64,000 nucleotides of DNA from an uncultured Litoreibacter sp. (GTDB taxonomy: Bacteria; Pseudomonadota; Alphaproteobacteria; Rhodobacterales; Rhodobacteraceae): assembly GCA_947494645.1 (NCBI GenBank), contig CANLVO010000001.1:1922001-1986000 (forward strand). Reading direction: 5' to 3'. A program made the position numbers and the translations under genes. The notes under the pieces were generated by a model. That model was not told the origin of the DNA. It searched no databases and saw nothing but the letters and a program-made list of their open reading frames with translations. Below are positions 52,742 to 62,595 of this stretch, piece after piece; position 1 is the first letter of the stretch, and each line of letters starts with the position of its first letter.

Positions 52742-52813
52742 TGTCGTCCGGTCTGGCGCGGCCTGTCCGCGCCAGACCCACACTTTCCGCATATTCGAAT
52801 TCCTGACTTGCAC

Positions 52814-54337
52814 ATGAGGCCCGACGTGTCCCCATCTGACGCACCCATTTTGTCCCTTGAAAAGGTGACCAAGACCTTCCCCGGGGTGCGCGCACTGTCT
52901 GAGGTGTCCATTGATCTTTATCCGGGAAAAGTCACCGCCCTTGTGGGTGAAAACGGCGCGGGCAAGTCAACGGTCGTGAAAACCCTGACAGGTATCTACC
53001 AGCCCGACGGTGGCGAGATCCGCGTAGATGGCGTTCCCGTTCACTTTCCCACGCCACAATCCGCCGAAAATGCAGGCGTCACCGCGATCCATCAGGAAAC
53101 CGTGTTGTTTGACGAACTCAGCGTTGCCGAAAACATCTTTCTGGGTCACGCACCCAAGGGCCGTTCCGGCCTAATCGACACGCACGCCATGCACCAAGGC
53201 GCAAAAGAAATCCTCGACGGGCTTGGCGCAAAGATCGACCCTCGTGCGATCCTCAAAGACTTGGGCACCGCCAACAAACACCTCGTCGCTATTTCCCGCG
53301 CCTTGTCCGTGGATGCGCGTGTGGTGATAATGGATGAACCGACCGCCGCCCTCAGCCATGCCGAAATTGAAGAGCTTTATGAGCTGGTCGATGGCCTCAA
53401 GGCGCAAGGCAAAGCGATCCTGTTCATCAGCCACAAGTTCGATGAGATTTTCCGCATCGCGGACAATTACACCGTCTTCCGCGACGGCCAGATGGTCGGT
53501 GATGGCGCCATTGCGGATGTGACCGAGGCCGAGTTGGTTAAGATGATGGTTGGCCGCGATGTCAGCCAGATCTTCCCGGAACGCGACCGCAATCTGGGGG
53601 CTGAGGTCCTGAACGTCACCGGCTACGACCACCCGACCGAATTTGCCGATATTGGCTTCACGCTGAAGCGTGGTGAAATCCTTGGCTTCTATGGCCTTGT
53701 GGGCGCGGGCCGGTCCGAATTCATGCAGGCTCTGTTTGGCACAACGAAACCCTCCGCCGGGTCCGTGCGCGTAGACGGGGCAGAGGCCACAATCCGCTCC
53801 CCCGCGGATGCGGTGTCCCATGGCATCGTCTACGTGCCAGAGGACCGTGGTAAACAGGGTGCGATTGTCGATTTGCCGATCTTCCAGAACGTGACCCTGC
53901 CGTCGCTGAAACAGACCTCCCGCAAGGGGTTTTTGAAAATGGCAGAAGAATTCAAACTGGCGCGGGAATACACCGAACGACTGGATCTGCGGGCCGCATC
54001 GCTGGATACCCATGTGGGCAGTCTGTCGGGCGGCAACCAACAGAAGGTGGTGATCGCCAAATGGCTCGCGACCGAGCCCAAAGTGATCATCCTCGACGAG
54101 CCCACCAAGGGCATCGACATCGGGTCCAAAGCCGCTGTGCACGAATTTATGGCCGAACTGGCCGCCCAAGGTTTGGCCGTGATCATGGTCAGCTCGGAAA
54201 TTCCTGAGATTGTCGGCATGTCGGACCGCGTGATCATTATGCGTGAAGGCCGGATTGCAGCTGAATTGAGCCGCGAAGACATCTGCCCTGAAGTGCTCGT
54301 TAGTCACGCCGCAGGCATTACGGAGGCAACCGCATGA
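52814..54337 (+). CDS. rhaT: Rhamnose ABC transporter ATP-binding protein (two domains)
   Basis: The product of about 507 residues contains two ABC cassettes. The first has GENGAGKSTVVKTL and a DEPTAALSHAEIEELY Walker B region. The second has the degenerate P-loop GLVGAGRSEFMQALFG, the signature SLSGGNQQKVVIAKWL and DEPTKGIDIGSKA, as usual in the RbsA/AraG group. Possible starts are TTG 52808, ATG 52814 and GTG 52826; I use the ATG. The 3' end overlaps the permease start by four bases. Confidence 0.93.
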   Translation: MRPDVSPSDAPILSLEKVTKTFPGVRALSEVSIDLYPGKVTALVGENGAGKSTVVKTLTGIYQPDGGEIRVDGVPVHFPTPQSAENAGVTAIHQETVLFDELSVAENIFLGHAPKGRSGLIDTHAMHQGAKEILDGLGAKIDPRAILKDLGTANKHLVAISRALSVDARVVIMDEPTAALSHAEIEELYELVDGLKAQGKAILFISHKFDEIFRIADNYTVFRDGQMVGDGAIADVTEAELVKMMVGRDVSQIFPERDRNLGAEVLNVTGYDHPTEFADIGFTLKRGEILGFYGLVGAGRSEFMQALFGTTKPSAGSVRVDGAEATIRSPADAVSHGIVYVPEDRGKQGAIVDLPIFQNVTLPSLKQTSRKGFLKMAEEFKLAREYTERLDLRAASLDTHVGSLSGGNQQKVVIAKWLATEPKVIILDEPTKGIDIGSKAAVHEFMAELAAQGLAVIMVSSEIPEIVGMSDRVIIMREGRIAAELSREDICPEVLVSHAAGITEATA

Positions 54338-55314
54338 CCAAACTCCTCGCATCTCGCGAAGCTTTGTTGATGCTGGCGATCGCTGTCCTTCTGGGCATCA
54401 TTGCATGGCGGTTTCCGGCCTTTGTGGCCCCGTCTAACTTGTTTTCTGTATTCAATGACACCTCGCCTTTGATCCTTTTGGCCATTGGCCAGATGATCGT
54501 AATCCTGACCAAGTGCATCGACCTCTCTGTCGCGGCAAACCTAGCGCTGACAGGCATGGTGGTGTCGCTGATCAATATCGCCGCGCCGGGCCTGTCAGTG
54601 TTCTTCATCGTGTTGATTGCTATCGGCTTTGGCACCCTTTTGGGCATGTTCAACGGCATTCTGGTTTGGAAACTGGCCATCCCGCCTATCGTGGTCACGC
54701 TGGGCACAATGACCATTTTCAGGGGCATCATCTTCCTTCTGACCGAAGGAAAATGGGTGAACAGCCATGAGATGTCAGACAGCTTCAAATCCGTTCCACG
54801 CACGGACCTATTGGGCCTGCCGATCCTCAGCTGGATCGCCATTTCCGCCGTGATCCTGTTCACTATCGTCATGACCCGCACATCGCTGGGCCGCGCGTTT
54901 TACGCTGCGGGCGGCAACCCACATGCGGCGACTTACGCAGGCATCAACGTTGGCAAGACGCAGTTCTGGGCCTTCACCATTTCCGGCGCCATTGCTGGTC
55001 TGACAGGCTACCTTTGGGTGTCGCGCTTTGCCGTGGCCTACGTGGACGTTGCGGCTGGGTTCGAGCTGACCGTGGTGGCCGCCTGTGTGATCGGCGGCGT
55101 GTCGATCATGGGCGGCATCGGCACCGTTTTTGGGGCCCTGCTTGGCGCACTGTTCCTCGGCATCATCGCAAATGCCCTGCCGGTCGTGAATATCTCCCCA
55201 TTTGCGCAAATGGCGATTTCGGGCGGGGCGATCATCATCGCCGTGATCCTGAACGCACAGGCCAACCGCACGCCGGGCCGCATCATCCTGAAGAAAGCGG
55301 AGCACGCCACATGA
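54334..55314 (+). CDS. rhaP: Rhamnose ABC transporter permease
   Basis: The 326-residue permease of the RbsC type has eight to ten membrane helices. Family segments include LIAIGFGTLLGMFNGILVWK, GTMTIFRGIIFLLTEG and the cytoplasmic loop GRAFYAAGGNPHAATYAGIN. It forms a heterodimer with the next gene product, inferred from the two tandem permeases. Both junctions overlap by four bases. Confidence 0.92.
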   Translation: MTKLLASREALLMLAIAVLLGIIAWRFPAFVAPSNLFSVFNDTSPLILLAIGQMIVILTKCIDLSVAANLALTGMVVSLINIAAPGLSVFFIVLIAIGFGTLLGMFNGILVWKLAIPPIVVTLGTMTIFRGIIFLLTEGKWVNSHEMSDSFKSVPRTDLLGLPILSWIAISAVILFTIVMTRTSLGRAFYAAGGNPHAATYAGINVGKTQFWAFTISGAIAGLTGYLWVSRFAVAYVDVAAGFELTVVAACVIGGVSIMGGIGTVFGALLGALFLGIIANALPVVNISPFAQMAISGGAIIIAVILNAQANRTPGRIILKKAEHAT

Positions 55315-56291
55315 ACACACGCAGCATCCCCGACCGCCTGCAGTCCCCGCTGGAACGGAAGCTGAAAAGCTGGGAAAGCCTTCTTTTGCTGGTGGCAATT
55401 GGTATCTTCGTCGCTAATTCCTTCGCCTCGCCTTACTTCCTGAATGCCTGGAACCTCAGCGACGCGACGTTCAACTTCACCGAAAAGGCGATGATCGCCT
55501 TTGCCATGGCGCTGCTGATCATCTCGGGCGAGATTGATCTTTCCGTGGCGTCGATAATTGCGCTGGCCTCCACCGCGATGGGGGCGGCGGCGCAGGTCGG
55601 TATCGGCACCGAAGGGCTGGTTTTGATCGGGCTTGCCACCGGGCTTGTTTGCGGTGCGTTCAACGGCGTCCTGGTGACCGCCCTTGGCCTGCCTTCGATC
55701 GTGGTGACCATCGGCACCATGTCGTTGTTTCGCGGGATCAGTTTCATCATCCTTGGCGATCAGGCCTATCGCGGCTACCCATCCGATTTCGCCTTTTTCG
55801 GGCAGGGCTATGTCTGGTGGGTGATCTCGTTCGAGTTCGTGCTGTTTGCAATCATCGCGGTGATCTACGGTGTATTCCTGCACATGACCAACTTTGGCCG
55901 CACGGTCTATGCAATCGGGAACAACCCCACCGGCGCGCTTTTTTCCGGCATCCGCGTGGGTCGTGTGAAGTTCATCCTGTTTCTGCTGACTGGCTTGATG
56001 TCCGGAATCGCGGCGATCTGCCTGACCTCACGCCTTGGATCTACGCGCCCCTCTATCGCCACTGGGTGGGAGTTGGAGATCGTCACAATGGTCGTCCTCG
56101 GCGGCGTCAATATCCTTGGCGGATCAGGATCGATCCCTGGTGTGGTCATCGCGGCATTTGTCATGGGTCTTGTGACCTTTGGTCTTGGCCTGCTCAACGT
56201 ACCGGGTATCGTAATGTCCATCGTCATCGGCGGCCTGCTGATCAGCGTTATCGCGCTGCCCCGCCTCTGGACGATGTGGAGCGCACGTTGA
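55311..56291 (+). CDS. rhaQ: Rhamnose ABC transporter permease, second subunit
   Basis: The 326-residue permease starts at ATG 55311 ([20 protein letters not shown]). It has the family loop [20 protein letters not shown] and the segment [20 protein letters not shown] with [16 protein letters not shown] longer upstream frame overlaps rhaP in another phase and is not used. It overlaps the mutarotase start by one base. Confidence 0.92.
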   Translation: MNTRSIPDRLQSPLERKLKSWESLLLLVAIGIFVANSFASPYFLNAWNLSDATFNFTEKAMIAFAMALLIISGEIDLSVASIIALASTAMGAAAQVGIGTEGLVLIGLATGLVCGAFNGVLVTALGLPSIVVTIGTMSLFRGISFIILGDQAYRGYPSDFAFFGQGYVWWVISFEFVLFAIIAVIYGVFLHMTNFGRTVYAIGNNPTGALFSGIRVGRVKFILFLLTGLMSGIAAICLTSRLGSTRPSIATGWELEIVTMVVLGGVNILGGSGSIPGVVIAAFVMGLVTFGLGLLNVPGIVMSIVIGGLLISVIALPRLWTMWSAR

Positions 56292-56605
56292 TGGAAAAAT
56301 ACGCCTTCAAGATGCATCTGACGCCTGGGTGCCGGGACGAATACAAAAAACGCCATGACGAGATCTGGCCAGAGCTTGTAGCGTTGCTCAGGGATGCGGG
56401 CGTTTCCGACTATTCCATTTACCTCGACGAGGAGACCAACATCCTGTTCGGTGTGCTGTGGCGCACCGAGGATCATAAGATGGACAGCCTGCCTGAACAC
56501 GCGGTCATGCAAAAATGGTGGGCACATATGGCCGACATCATGGAGACAAAACCGGATAGCGAACCTGTCGCGGTACCGCTGACACCAGTCTTTCATTTGC
56601 CATGA
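56291..56605 (+). CDS. rhaM: L-rhamnose mutarotase
   Basis: The 104-residue protein [20 protein letters not shown] then [20 protein letters not shown] matches RhaM/RhaU. The active-site histidine in [11 protein letters not shown] and the [15 protein letters not shown]-terminal segment are present. It interconverts alpha and beta anomers of L-rhamnose before isomerisation. Junctions with rhaQ and rhaK overlap by one and four bases. Confidence 0.94.
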   Translation: MEKYAFKMHLTPGCRDEYKKRHDEIWPELVALLRDAGVSDYSIYLDEETNILFGVLWRTEDHKMDSLPEHAVMQKWWAHMADIMETKPDSEPVAVPLTPVFHLP

Positions 56606-58008
56606 CCCATATCGCCGTCATCGACATCGGCAAGACCAACGCCAAACTTGCGTTGGTGGATCTAGGCACGCTGAAAGAATTGGCGGTCGTCAAACGCCTC
56701 AACACGGTTCTGGCAGGGCCGCCCTGGCCGCATTTCGACGTAGACGGCATCTGGGAGTTTCTGCTGAGTGCGATGGCCAATTTCCATCAAAGCCACGGCA
56801 TTGACGCGATCTCAATCACGACCCACGGGGCCTGCGCCGCGTTGATCGGCCATGACGGTACCTTGGCCGCACCCATTCTAGACTACGAACATGTGGGGCC
56901 GGATGCCACAGCTGCTGCCTATGACGCCATCAGACCGCCGTTCGAAGAAACTGGCGCACCGCGCTTGCCCATGGGACTGAACCTTGGCGCACAACTTCAT
57001 TGGCAATTCGCGGAAGACCCCGAGTTGCGGGGCCGGACAGCTGCCGTGGTCACATATCCGCAATACTGGGGCTACCGGCTAACAGGGACCTATGCCTGCG
57101 ACGTCAGCTCGTTGGGCTGTCACACTGACCTGTGGAAGCCGCACGCGGGTTCATTTTCCGAGTTGGTCGATCGCCTCGATTTGACTGATCTGATCGGAGA
57201 GCCACACAAATGCTCCGATATTCTGGGAGATCTTAATCCCGAGATTGCCGCGCGAACTGGCCTTGATCCCACAACGCCCGTCTTTTGTGGTATCCACGAT
57301 TCCAATGCGTCGCTACTGCCCCATTTGTTGCGTCAAACCGCAGCCTTCTCCGTGGTCTCTACGGGCACCTGGGTCATCGCGATGACCATGGACGGTCACC
57401 CTGTGCAGTTAGACCCCACGCGCGATACACTGATCAACGTCAATGCCATGGGTGCTTCCGTGCCATCAGCGCGGTTCATGGGCGGGCGAGAATATGACAC
57501 GATCCTTAAGGGGGATGCGGCAGACTACACCGAAGACGACATCATTCGTGTGGCGCAAAACGGCCCTATGCTGTTACCCTCGATCATCCCTGAGAGCGGG
57601 CCGTTTCAAGACCGCTGTGCCCAGTGGGTCGACTCTGAGCCACGCCACGGCAGTAAAGAGCGCACGGTCGCAACCGGCTTCTATCTGGCCCTCATGACAG
57701 CCGAATGTCTTGCCCTGACAGGGCACAACGGCCCCGTTATCGTGGAGGGGCCATTTGCCGGAAACCCAAGCTTCTGCACTATGCTCGCAACTGCTCTCAA
57801 CTGCACGGTCGAAGCATCGGGCGGAATCACAGGGACGAGCGAAGGTGCGGCCCTCTTGGCGCTTCCAGCAGGATCGCAGCCCCCGGTGTCGGATCGGCAA
57901 CAGAGCTATCGGGCGCGTAATGACTCACTTTTGGAATACGCAACGTCTTGGATGTCAAAAGCCAGCGCTTATCGCGACAATGGTGGCCCGAAGCAAATCA
58001 ACGCGTGA
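56602..58008 (+). CDS. rhaK: Rhamnulokinase-type FGGY kinase
   Basis: The 468-residue carbohydrate kinase starts [20 protein letters not shown] (phosphate 1 loop) and has [51 protein letters not shown] and [16 protein letters not shown] with the catalytic aspartate in GIHDSN. It should phosphorylate L-rhamnulose to the 1-phosphate, and in rhizobia the RhaK homologue is also needed for transport. It ends the rightward operon. Confidence 0.92.
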   Translation: MTHIAVIDIGKTNAKLALVDLGTLKELAVVKRLNTVLAGPPWPHFDVDGIWEFLLSAMANFHQSHGIDAISITTHGACAALIGHDGTLAAPILDYEHVGPDATAAAYDAIRPPFEETGAPRLPMGLNLGAQLHWQFAEDPELRGRTAAVVTYPQYWGYRLTGTYACDVSSLGCHTDLWKPHAGSFSELVDRLDLTDLIGEPHKCSDILGDLNPEIAARTGLDPTTPVFCGIHDSNASLLPHLLRQTAAFSVVSTGTWVIAMTMDGHPVQLDPTRDTLINVNAMGASVPSARFMGGREYDTILKGDAADYTEDDIIRVAQNGPMLLPSIIPESGPFQDRCAQWVDSEPRHGSKERTVATGFYLALMTAECLALTGHNGPVIVEGPFAGNPSFCTMLATALNCTVEASGGITGTSEGAALLALPAGSQPPVSDRQQSYRARNDSLLEYATSWMSKASAYRDNGGPKQINA

Positions 58009-58398
58009 CACATCTGTTCGGTTCAGAAGTCGTCAGCGGCCGTTCTGAATGCCGGTTTGTGTTCCTGGATTGAGCTTTTTCGCAAACGCAGCGAATGACC
58101 GCTTTCCGCCCGTTTCTGTGTTCCGATCAACAAACTGACAAGTGAGGTCTTGTGTCGAACGGAAACACATGTGGACTTTGCTATCAAAAAGTTAGTGAGC
58201 ACGAGCGACGTCATTTGCATGCGTCTTGTTCTAAAATCTTTGGTGCAGAAACTTGATCACACTCTTTCCTAGCGACTTGTCCTCCGAAATTCACCCGCAG
58301 CCGATAAAGATCGCATCCGCGGGGGAGAAGCAGGCGTGCCCGCATCGAAAGCCTAAGATCCAACTTGGTCCCCCGACTACTTAACACCGGAGGACACC
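58009..58398. other. Intergenic region after rhaK
   Basis: About 390 bp. TTCAGAA/TTCTGAA at 58023-58047 can form a hairpin after rhaK but lacks a T-run. GCGAATGACCGCTTTCCGCC at 58091 is a copy of the short intergenic motif. Near the right end GGAGGA precedes a 17-codon frame (58399-58452) that overlaps the mscS end in the opposite direction. Confidence 0.4.
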
Positions 58399-58408
58399 AT
58401 GCAATGGC

Positions 58409-59278
58409 CTATTGGCTTTCTTGTGCTTGCGCGATTGGCAGCGGTTCTTTGAATGTGAGGGTACGGTAAGGGAACGGGATCTCGATGTTTGCATCATCAA
58501 GTGCGCGTTTCACCGTTGCCACGACCTCGTCCCGCGATTTGCGCACGTCCACTGGTTTGGAACCGCACCACCACGTCACCTCGAAATTGATAGACGAGGA
58601 CGCAAATTCTTGCGCAAATATCTGGATCGGTTTGTCGTCCTGAATGACGCTTTCGCAGGTTTTCATTGCTTCGTGTATGACTTCACGGGCCTCATCTACA
58701 TCGACGTCATATGCGACACCACAGATAATGGTCATACGTCGGGATGCCTGGTGCGTTCGGATGGTTACCGGGTTCTTGAATAGGATTGAGTTTGGCACAA
58801 TCACCAATTGACCGTCGGTCTGCTGGATGTGACTTTCGCGGATGGCGATATGCTCGACTTCGCCCTCAATGCCCTCACATTCGATGTAGTCCCCTATTCG
58901 CATCTCCCTACGAAACAGGATGATGATGCCAGCGAGAAAGTTCTCGAAAACATCCTTGAATGCAAAACCTATCGCAACCGAACCAATACCAAGGCCTGCA
59001 AGTATGCTGGAAGGGGTAAGGCCAGGAAAAACAATGACAGCTGCGATCATCAAGCCAAGAACCCAAACGAAAATAGAGGCCAGCAACGAAAACAATTCCT
59101 TGAGGCTGGGACGAAGCTTCGTACGTTCCAGCACGCGTTTGACCAAAAAGCCGATCAATTTGTTGAGGGCAACAGTCAGGAATAAAACAAACAAAGCTAC
59201 TGCGATTTGTGGTAGCAGTTCGATAGACCCTCTCACGATCTCTCGTAGTTGGGTCATCAAAATTTCAATTGGTTCCAC
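58409..59278 (-). CDS. MscS-family mechanosensitive channel
   Basis: The 289-residue protein has three N-terminal membrane helices. The third is the pore helix, SSILAGLGIGSVAIGFAFKD, followed by FENFLAGIIILFRREMRIGD and a beta domain with VIVPNSILFKNPVTIRT. Length and order match small-conductance MscS channels. It relieves osmotic pressure in the inner membrane. It is transcribed alone toward the rhamnose operon. Confidence 0.92.
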   Translation of the reverse strand: MEPIEILMTQLREIVRGSIELLPQIAVALFVLFLTVALNKLIGFLVKRVLERTKLRPSLKELFSLLASIFVWVLGLMIAAVIVFPGLTPSSILAGLGIGSVAIGFAFKDVFENFLAGIIILFRREMRIGDYIECEGIEGEVEHIAIRESHIQQTDGQLVIVPNSILFKNPVTIRTHQASRRMTIICGVAYDVDVDEAREVIHEAMKTCESVIQDDKPIQIFAQEFASSSINFEVTWWCGSKPVDVRKSRDEVVATVKRALDDANIEIPFPYRTLTFKEPLPIAQAQESQ

Positions 59279-59742
59279 GCGATTGCACCTCTGTTTTTTT
59301 GCATATCATGCCGCACCTTTCTTACTTAGCGCATCCGAGTACGATTTCTCCTGACACTACAATCCAAAACCTCCAAGCACTAAGTGTCGTTTCCGCCTTT
59401 GGTCTTGACCCATCATCGAAGGGTCGGAATTCGCTGCGCGGTTCGCTTGGGTAAGCGGTGTGCGCGAGAGACGAGAAAGAACCTATCACTTAGATCACAT
59501 CACAGTCTGTTGCAGTTCTGACCTATCCACGCCTCTTTTTGCTTCTACCGATCTCGATGTGGGAGTCGGCTAGTGCCATGAATGCTCAAAGTCCACGATC
59601 ACTACCAATCGATCCATCGCCGAACTACGACATGAGAAACCATCATCATAATGTTGTCAGGCGAACGGATCGATGAAAACGCTCACTCAACTCCCTTACG
59701 CCGTACGACTGGGCCATTCGTCAAAATATGATGCTAAACCTT
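59279..59742. other. Intergenic region right of mscS
   Basis: About 460 bp with no supported gene. The mscS promoter should be near its left end. The right end joins the EcfG-type promoter at 59743. Confidence 0.4.
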
Positions 59743-59768
59743 GGAACTTTTTGATGGAACGGATCGTT
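59743..59768 (+). promoter_or_regulatory. Perfect EcfG-type general stress promoter
   Basis: GGAAC at 59743-59747 is followed after exactly 17 bases by CGTT at 59765-59768, the full consensus of the alphaproteobacterial EcfG sigma factor. The start codon of the small secreted protein lies 57 bases further on. Confidence 0.78.
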
Positions 59769-59824
59769 GTTACGTGAGGCACACTGATTGTAGGTGCGCC
59801 AAAACCAGACAACAGGATGGTAAA

Positions 59825-60127
59825 ATGAAGTATATTCTTATATCGACCGCAATGATCGTTTCGTTGGCAACCTCGGCGGGAGCCCAAAGTTCGCCTGAAG
59901 AGGTAGAGGAACTCTTGGCGCTAAGCAACTCTTCAGCCGCCGAGCGGCTAGTTGGTGAGACATCAGAGGGCGACGCGATGATGGCAGAACTGAAGTTCGC
60001 TCTCGGGGAAATGAGTGCCGCCGAACGGAAAGCTTTTTTCGAAGCTGACGACACAACGAGACTGGAGCTAATGGCAGCCAAAAGAAAGCTCGCAGCTGGC
60101 AGTGACAGCGCCGCCGAAAGCAACTAG
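59825..60127 (+). CDS. Small secreted Ala/Glu-rich protein under stress control
   Basis: The 100-residue protein starts at ATG 59825 with AGGATGG upstream. A signal peptide (MKYILISTAMIVSLATSAGA) is followed by a helical, acidic mature part (SSPEEVEELLALSNSSAAER, then EMSAAERKAFFEADDTTRLE). It should be periplasmic. I do not know the family. The perfect EcfG-type promoter upstream suggests it is made in the general stress response. A weak hairpin (GAGAGC/GCTCTC, 60165-60190) follows its stop. Confidence 0.72.
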   Translation: MKYILISTAMIVSLATSAGAQSSPEEVEELLALSNSSAAERLVGETSEGDAMMAELKFALGEMSAAERKAFFEADDTTRLELMAAKRKLAAGSDSAAESN

Positions 60128-61516
60128 CGGCCCGCAGACTTCTAATTGCCTAAGAACCATCGATGAGAGCGCTCGTTCGCGGGTGCTCTCAAAGGACATC
60201 ATGGTACCGGAAGCTACGCTGCACCAAACCCCTCTATTGGCTTTAGCTCGCCACCAAGTCCTACGCTGTTGGTTTGCTCCACCTTACTTTAGTGGCTCAG
60301 TCTGCTTGTCATCGAGAGTGCGGCCTGGTTTCCATCAAGACGAGTGTTTCCGGAGCCGTTCCTGAGACACTCAGCGATTCACCTAACCTATCACTTGCGT
60401 TCCGTGACCTGCGCCACTGTCTCTGTCTTGAACTCATCAGAGTGTCAGCCATACGGACCGACCGAATGCTTACCAAATCATCGAGGTTCGTCTTTGAAAG
60501 CTTCATAAGGGTCCGGCGATCGCGCCTGCTGTGCGGTCTGGCGAGATTGCAGAACCACTCTCATTCGCACAGTATCGTCTCCAGATCGAGATCGGCCCAA
60601 TGGCCAGGGAACTGACAATAATCTTGCCGACCGTATCGGTGGACCGCTCAAACCTCGTAATTGGCCTGTGACGTGACTCGCTTGATGCCGGTGTGTCGCT
60701 ATGGATAGCTCTGCTTGTTTTCTGGGCGACGATGAGAAGCGCAAAAAAAAAGCGCGGCGATGCTTAAAATAATCTCGCGCCGAAGGCATGCTAGGTAAAG
60801 CGCATCATCGGCGATTTGAAGTTTGAGGCTGAATAGACCAAAACCCAATGACTTGATTGACCATGATCCGCATGATCAACCGAAATGTCAGGATCAAAGA
60901 GACTTGTAACATCGAACGCTTACTGTCCAGAAACGTTGGGGCAAGACTGAGCGCTGGAGGATACGAATCCTAGTCTTCAATGGGACGGGAAAAATGATCG
61001 CACCTCCATTCACCAACATTCATCATGAAGTCGTGAATTCAGTTAAGTAGCTGTATTTATTAAGTAAAAAAATTAGCGCATGCCCCCAAGATCGTGTCCG
61101 CGGCAAAACTTGGCCATCCGTCTTGTATTGAGAGAAAAAACAGTTGCTCACGGGAAGAAAAATCTGCGCATTAGATCATACGCGGGTGTGGACGGGCAAA
61201 ACTCTGAGAGATGGACCCACCCCCCCTTCTCCACGTCCGTACGAGGCTTCTGCCCAACATTTAGGGCACTGTTGATCCCAACCAGAATTCTAGTCGTCAA
61301 ACTATGGGAAACGTTATTGCGCCGAATGCTGGCGATCTTCCTCGGGCGCATCGGTTCGGTTGGAGTGTATGGTAATAAGGATGTCTCCATTTTGGCGACG
61401 CAAATCAGTTCAAATTTGCTTCAATCGTAACTGCTTTCGATACATGTTGCCCCCAGTCTGACAACAGGACTTCACCAAACGTCACCTCCACAGCGACAGC
61501 TTTGTTCCGATTTTCG
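60128..61516. other. Long region without recognisable genes
   Basis: Nearly 1.4 kb. Several open frames of 80-116 codons exist on both strands, but none shows a protein-family pattern or good ribosome site. The sequence is AT-richer around 61010-61160. The left boundary of the second integrative element probably lies in this region, but I found no tRNA fragment or direct repeat to mark it. Confidence 0.5.
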
Positions 61517-61960
61517 TCACGGGATATCAGATTTCTTGCAGCGAGACTGATGCCTTCGCACATCAAAGTCTGATCCCACCTTCCAGGTCCTGTATAGATT
61601 TCTAGGGGCTTTATTGGGCAGTCCGATTTCAGTGAGTTCGTAAGTTGGACCGCGTGCTGCTCCTTCGACACCCAAGGCGCCCAACCGCGTTATGACCACA
61701 AACCCTTTTGCTTGAAGTTCATGGAACGCCCTCATCGCTGCATTCACTCCTATGCCTATGCGGCAAGCGGCTTGACGGCAACTAAACTGAATTTTTCCGT
61801 TGTTGTTGAACTTTGAGCCCTTCCACTCGAAGCGCAGCCAAATGTAGAGGACCTGTGCTTTCGGGCTCATCGCACGCCATGCGTCTGTCTCCATGACTCG
61901 CCGCTTCATGTAAGTGCCATGCTCATATGTGGAATTTCCCTTCTTGTCCTTCCTGCCCAT
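61517..61960 (-). CDS. Winged-helix protein of integrative element (replication-like)
   Basis: The 147-residue protein contains MKRRVMETDAWRAMSPKAQV, LYIWLRFEWKGSKFNNNGKI, SCRQAACRIGIGVNAAMRAF and HELQAKGFVVITRLGALGVE. The middle part is a winged helix, and the whole recalls small DNA-binding proteins found beside integrases in alphaproteobacterial elements. It may act in replication initiation or copy control (inference). It starts two bases after the preceding stop, as the last gene of the unit in this direction. Confidence 0.68.
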   Translation of the reverse strand: MGRKDKKGNSTYEHGTYMKRRVMETDAWRAMSPKAQVLYIWLRFEWKGSKFNNNGKIQFSCRQAACRIGIGVNAAMRAFHELQAKGFVVITRLGALGVEGAARGPTYELTEIGLPNKAPRNLYRTWKVGSDFDVRRHQSRCKKSDIP

Positions 61961-61962
61961 GA

Positions 61963-62301
61963 TTAGTCCTTCTCAGAGATGTTACTGACCCGTTGAATGT
62001 CGACCGATGCCACCGGATCGGACGCTCGAAACCGGACACCTCGGCTGATCTTGTAAAACGGAGGTCCATCGGCCAACAGCTCGGCGATATATTGGTGTAC
62101 CGGCCGGACAGTTATCCCAAGGCTCTTTGCCAGCGTTCCATTTGCGGGCCAGCATATTCCGGACGTCCTGCTTGCGTAACGATCGCACAAGACCACGCCC
62201 ATCTGCTTTGCTCTGCGTGACAAGTCTTGCGATTCAATTATTCGTTCTTTCCATTCGAAGCGAAGTTTGCTCCAGCCCGACAAAATCTGTTCGTTATTCA
62301 T
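61963..62301 (-). CDS. Helix-turn-helix protein of integrative element
   Basis: The 112-residue protein starts at ATG 62301 (MNNEQILSGWSKLRFEWKER) with GGAG six bases upstream; a GTG at 62313 is possible. The segment CDRYASRTSGICWPANGTLA, KSLGITVRPVHQYIAELLAD matches the helix-turn-helix of Rep-like proteins that replace the N-terminus of phage replication factors. It overlaps the upstream HTH gene by eight bases. Function is inferred only from this motif and context. Confidence 0.68.
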   Translation of the reverse strand: MNNEQILSGWSKLRFEWKERIIESQDLSRRAKQMGVVLCDRYASRTSGICWPANGTLAKSLGITVRPVHQYIAELLADGPPFYKISRGVRFRASDPVASVDIQRVSNISEKD

Positions 62302-62506
62302 TTTTTGCTCCACACTTCAAGCCCGTGGTGTTGGCAGTGATCCACTCTTGGATGTCCTTCGTCCGATAACGCGCCAACCGCCCGATGCGAACAATCGGTG
62401 GCCCCTCTCCACGAGCGACACAGGTTTCCAGATAGCGTTTGGGTATTCCGAAGTGTTGTTCGACTTCAAACCGGGTAAGCAACCGATCATTCTCATGTGC
62501 CGTCAT
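62294..62506 (-). CDS. AlpA/excisionase-type DNA-binding protein
   Basis: The 70-residue product has MTAHENDRLLTRFEVEQHFG, IPKRYLETCVARGEGPPIVR and IGRLARYRTKDIQEWITANT. This is the MerR-like winged helix of excisionases and AlpA regulators, with the GPPIVRIGRLARYR wing. It should bend DNA at the attachment site or regulate the integrase. It lies between the unknown 334-residue gene and two more DNA-binding genes. Confidence 0.82.
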   Translation of the reverse strand: MTAHENDRLLTRFEVEQHFGIPKRYLETCVARGEGPPIVRIGRLARYRTKDIQEWITANTTGLKCGAKNE

Positions 62507-62595
62507 TTGACCTCTCCAAGTTACGATCCACGTCTTGGAGTTTCATCAAAATGCAGTCAGCGTAATATGGAGGTGAGAAGAAATTTATCACCCCA

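Noticed and set aside
53171-54352. 393-codon reverse frame
   Set aside because: Antisense shadow of rhaT; rich in His, Arg and Gly with no motif, while the forward strand has two ABC cassettes.
54808-55883. Long reverse frames over the rhamnose permeases
   Set aside because: Shadows of rhaP and rhaQ with no membrane or family pattern.
61080-61430. 116-codon forward frame and opposing 80-codon reverse frame
   Set aside because: Neither has recognisable protein features; the region is treated as non-coding.
61405-61671. 88-codon reverse frame overlapping the winged-helix gene
   Set aside because: It overlaps 61517-61960 out of phase and has no ribosome site or family pattern.
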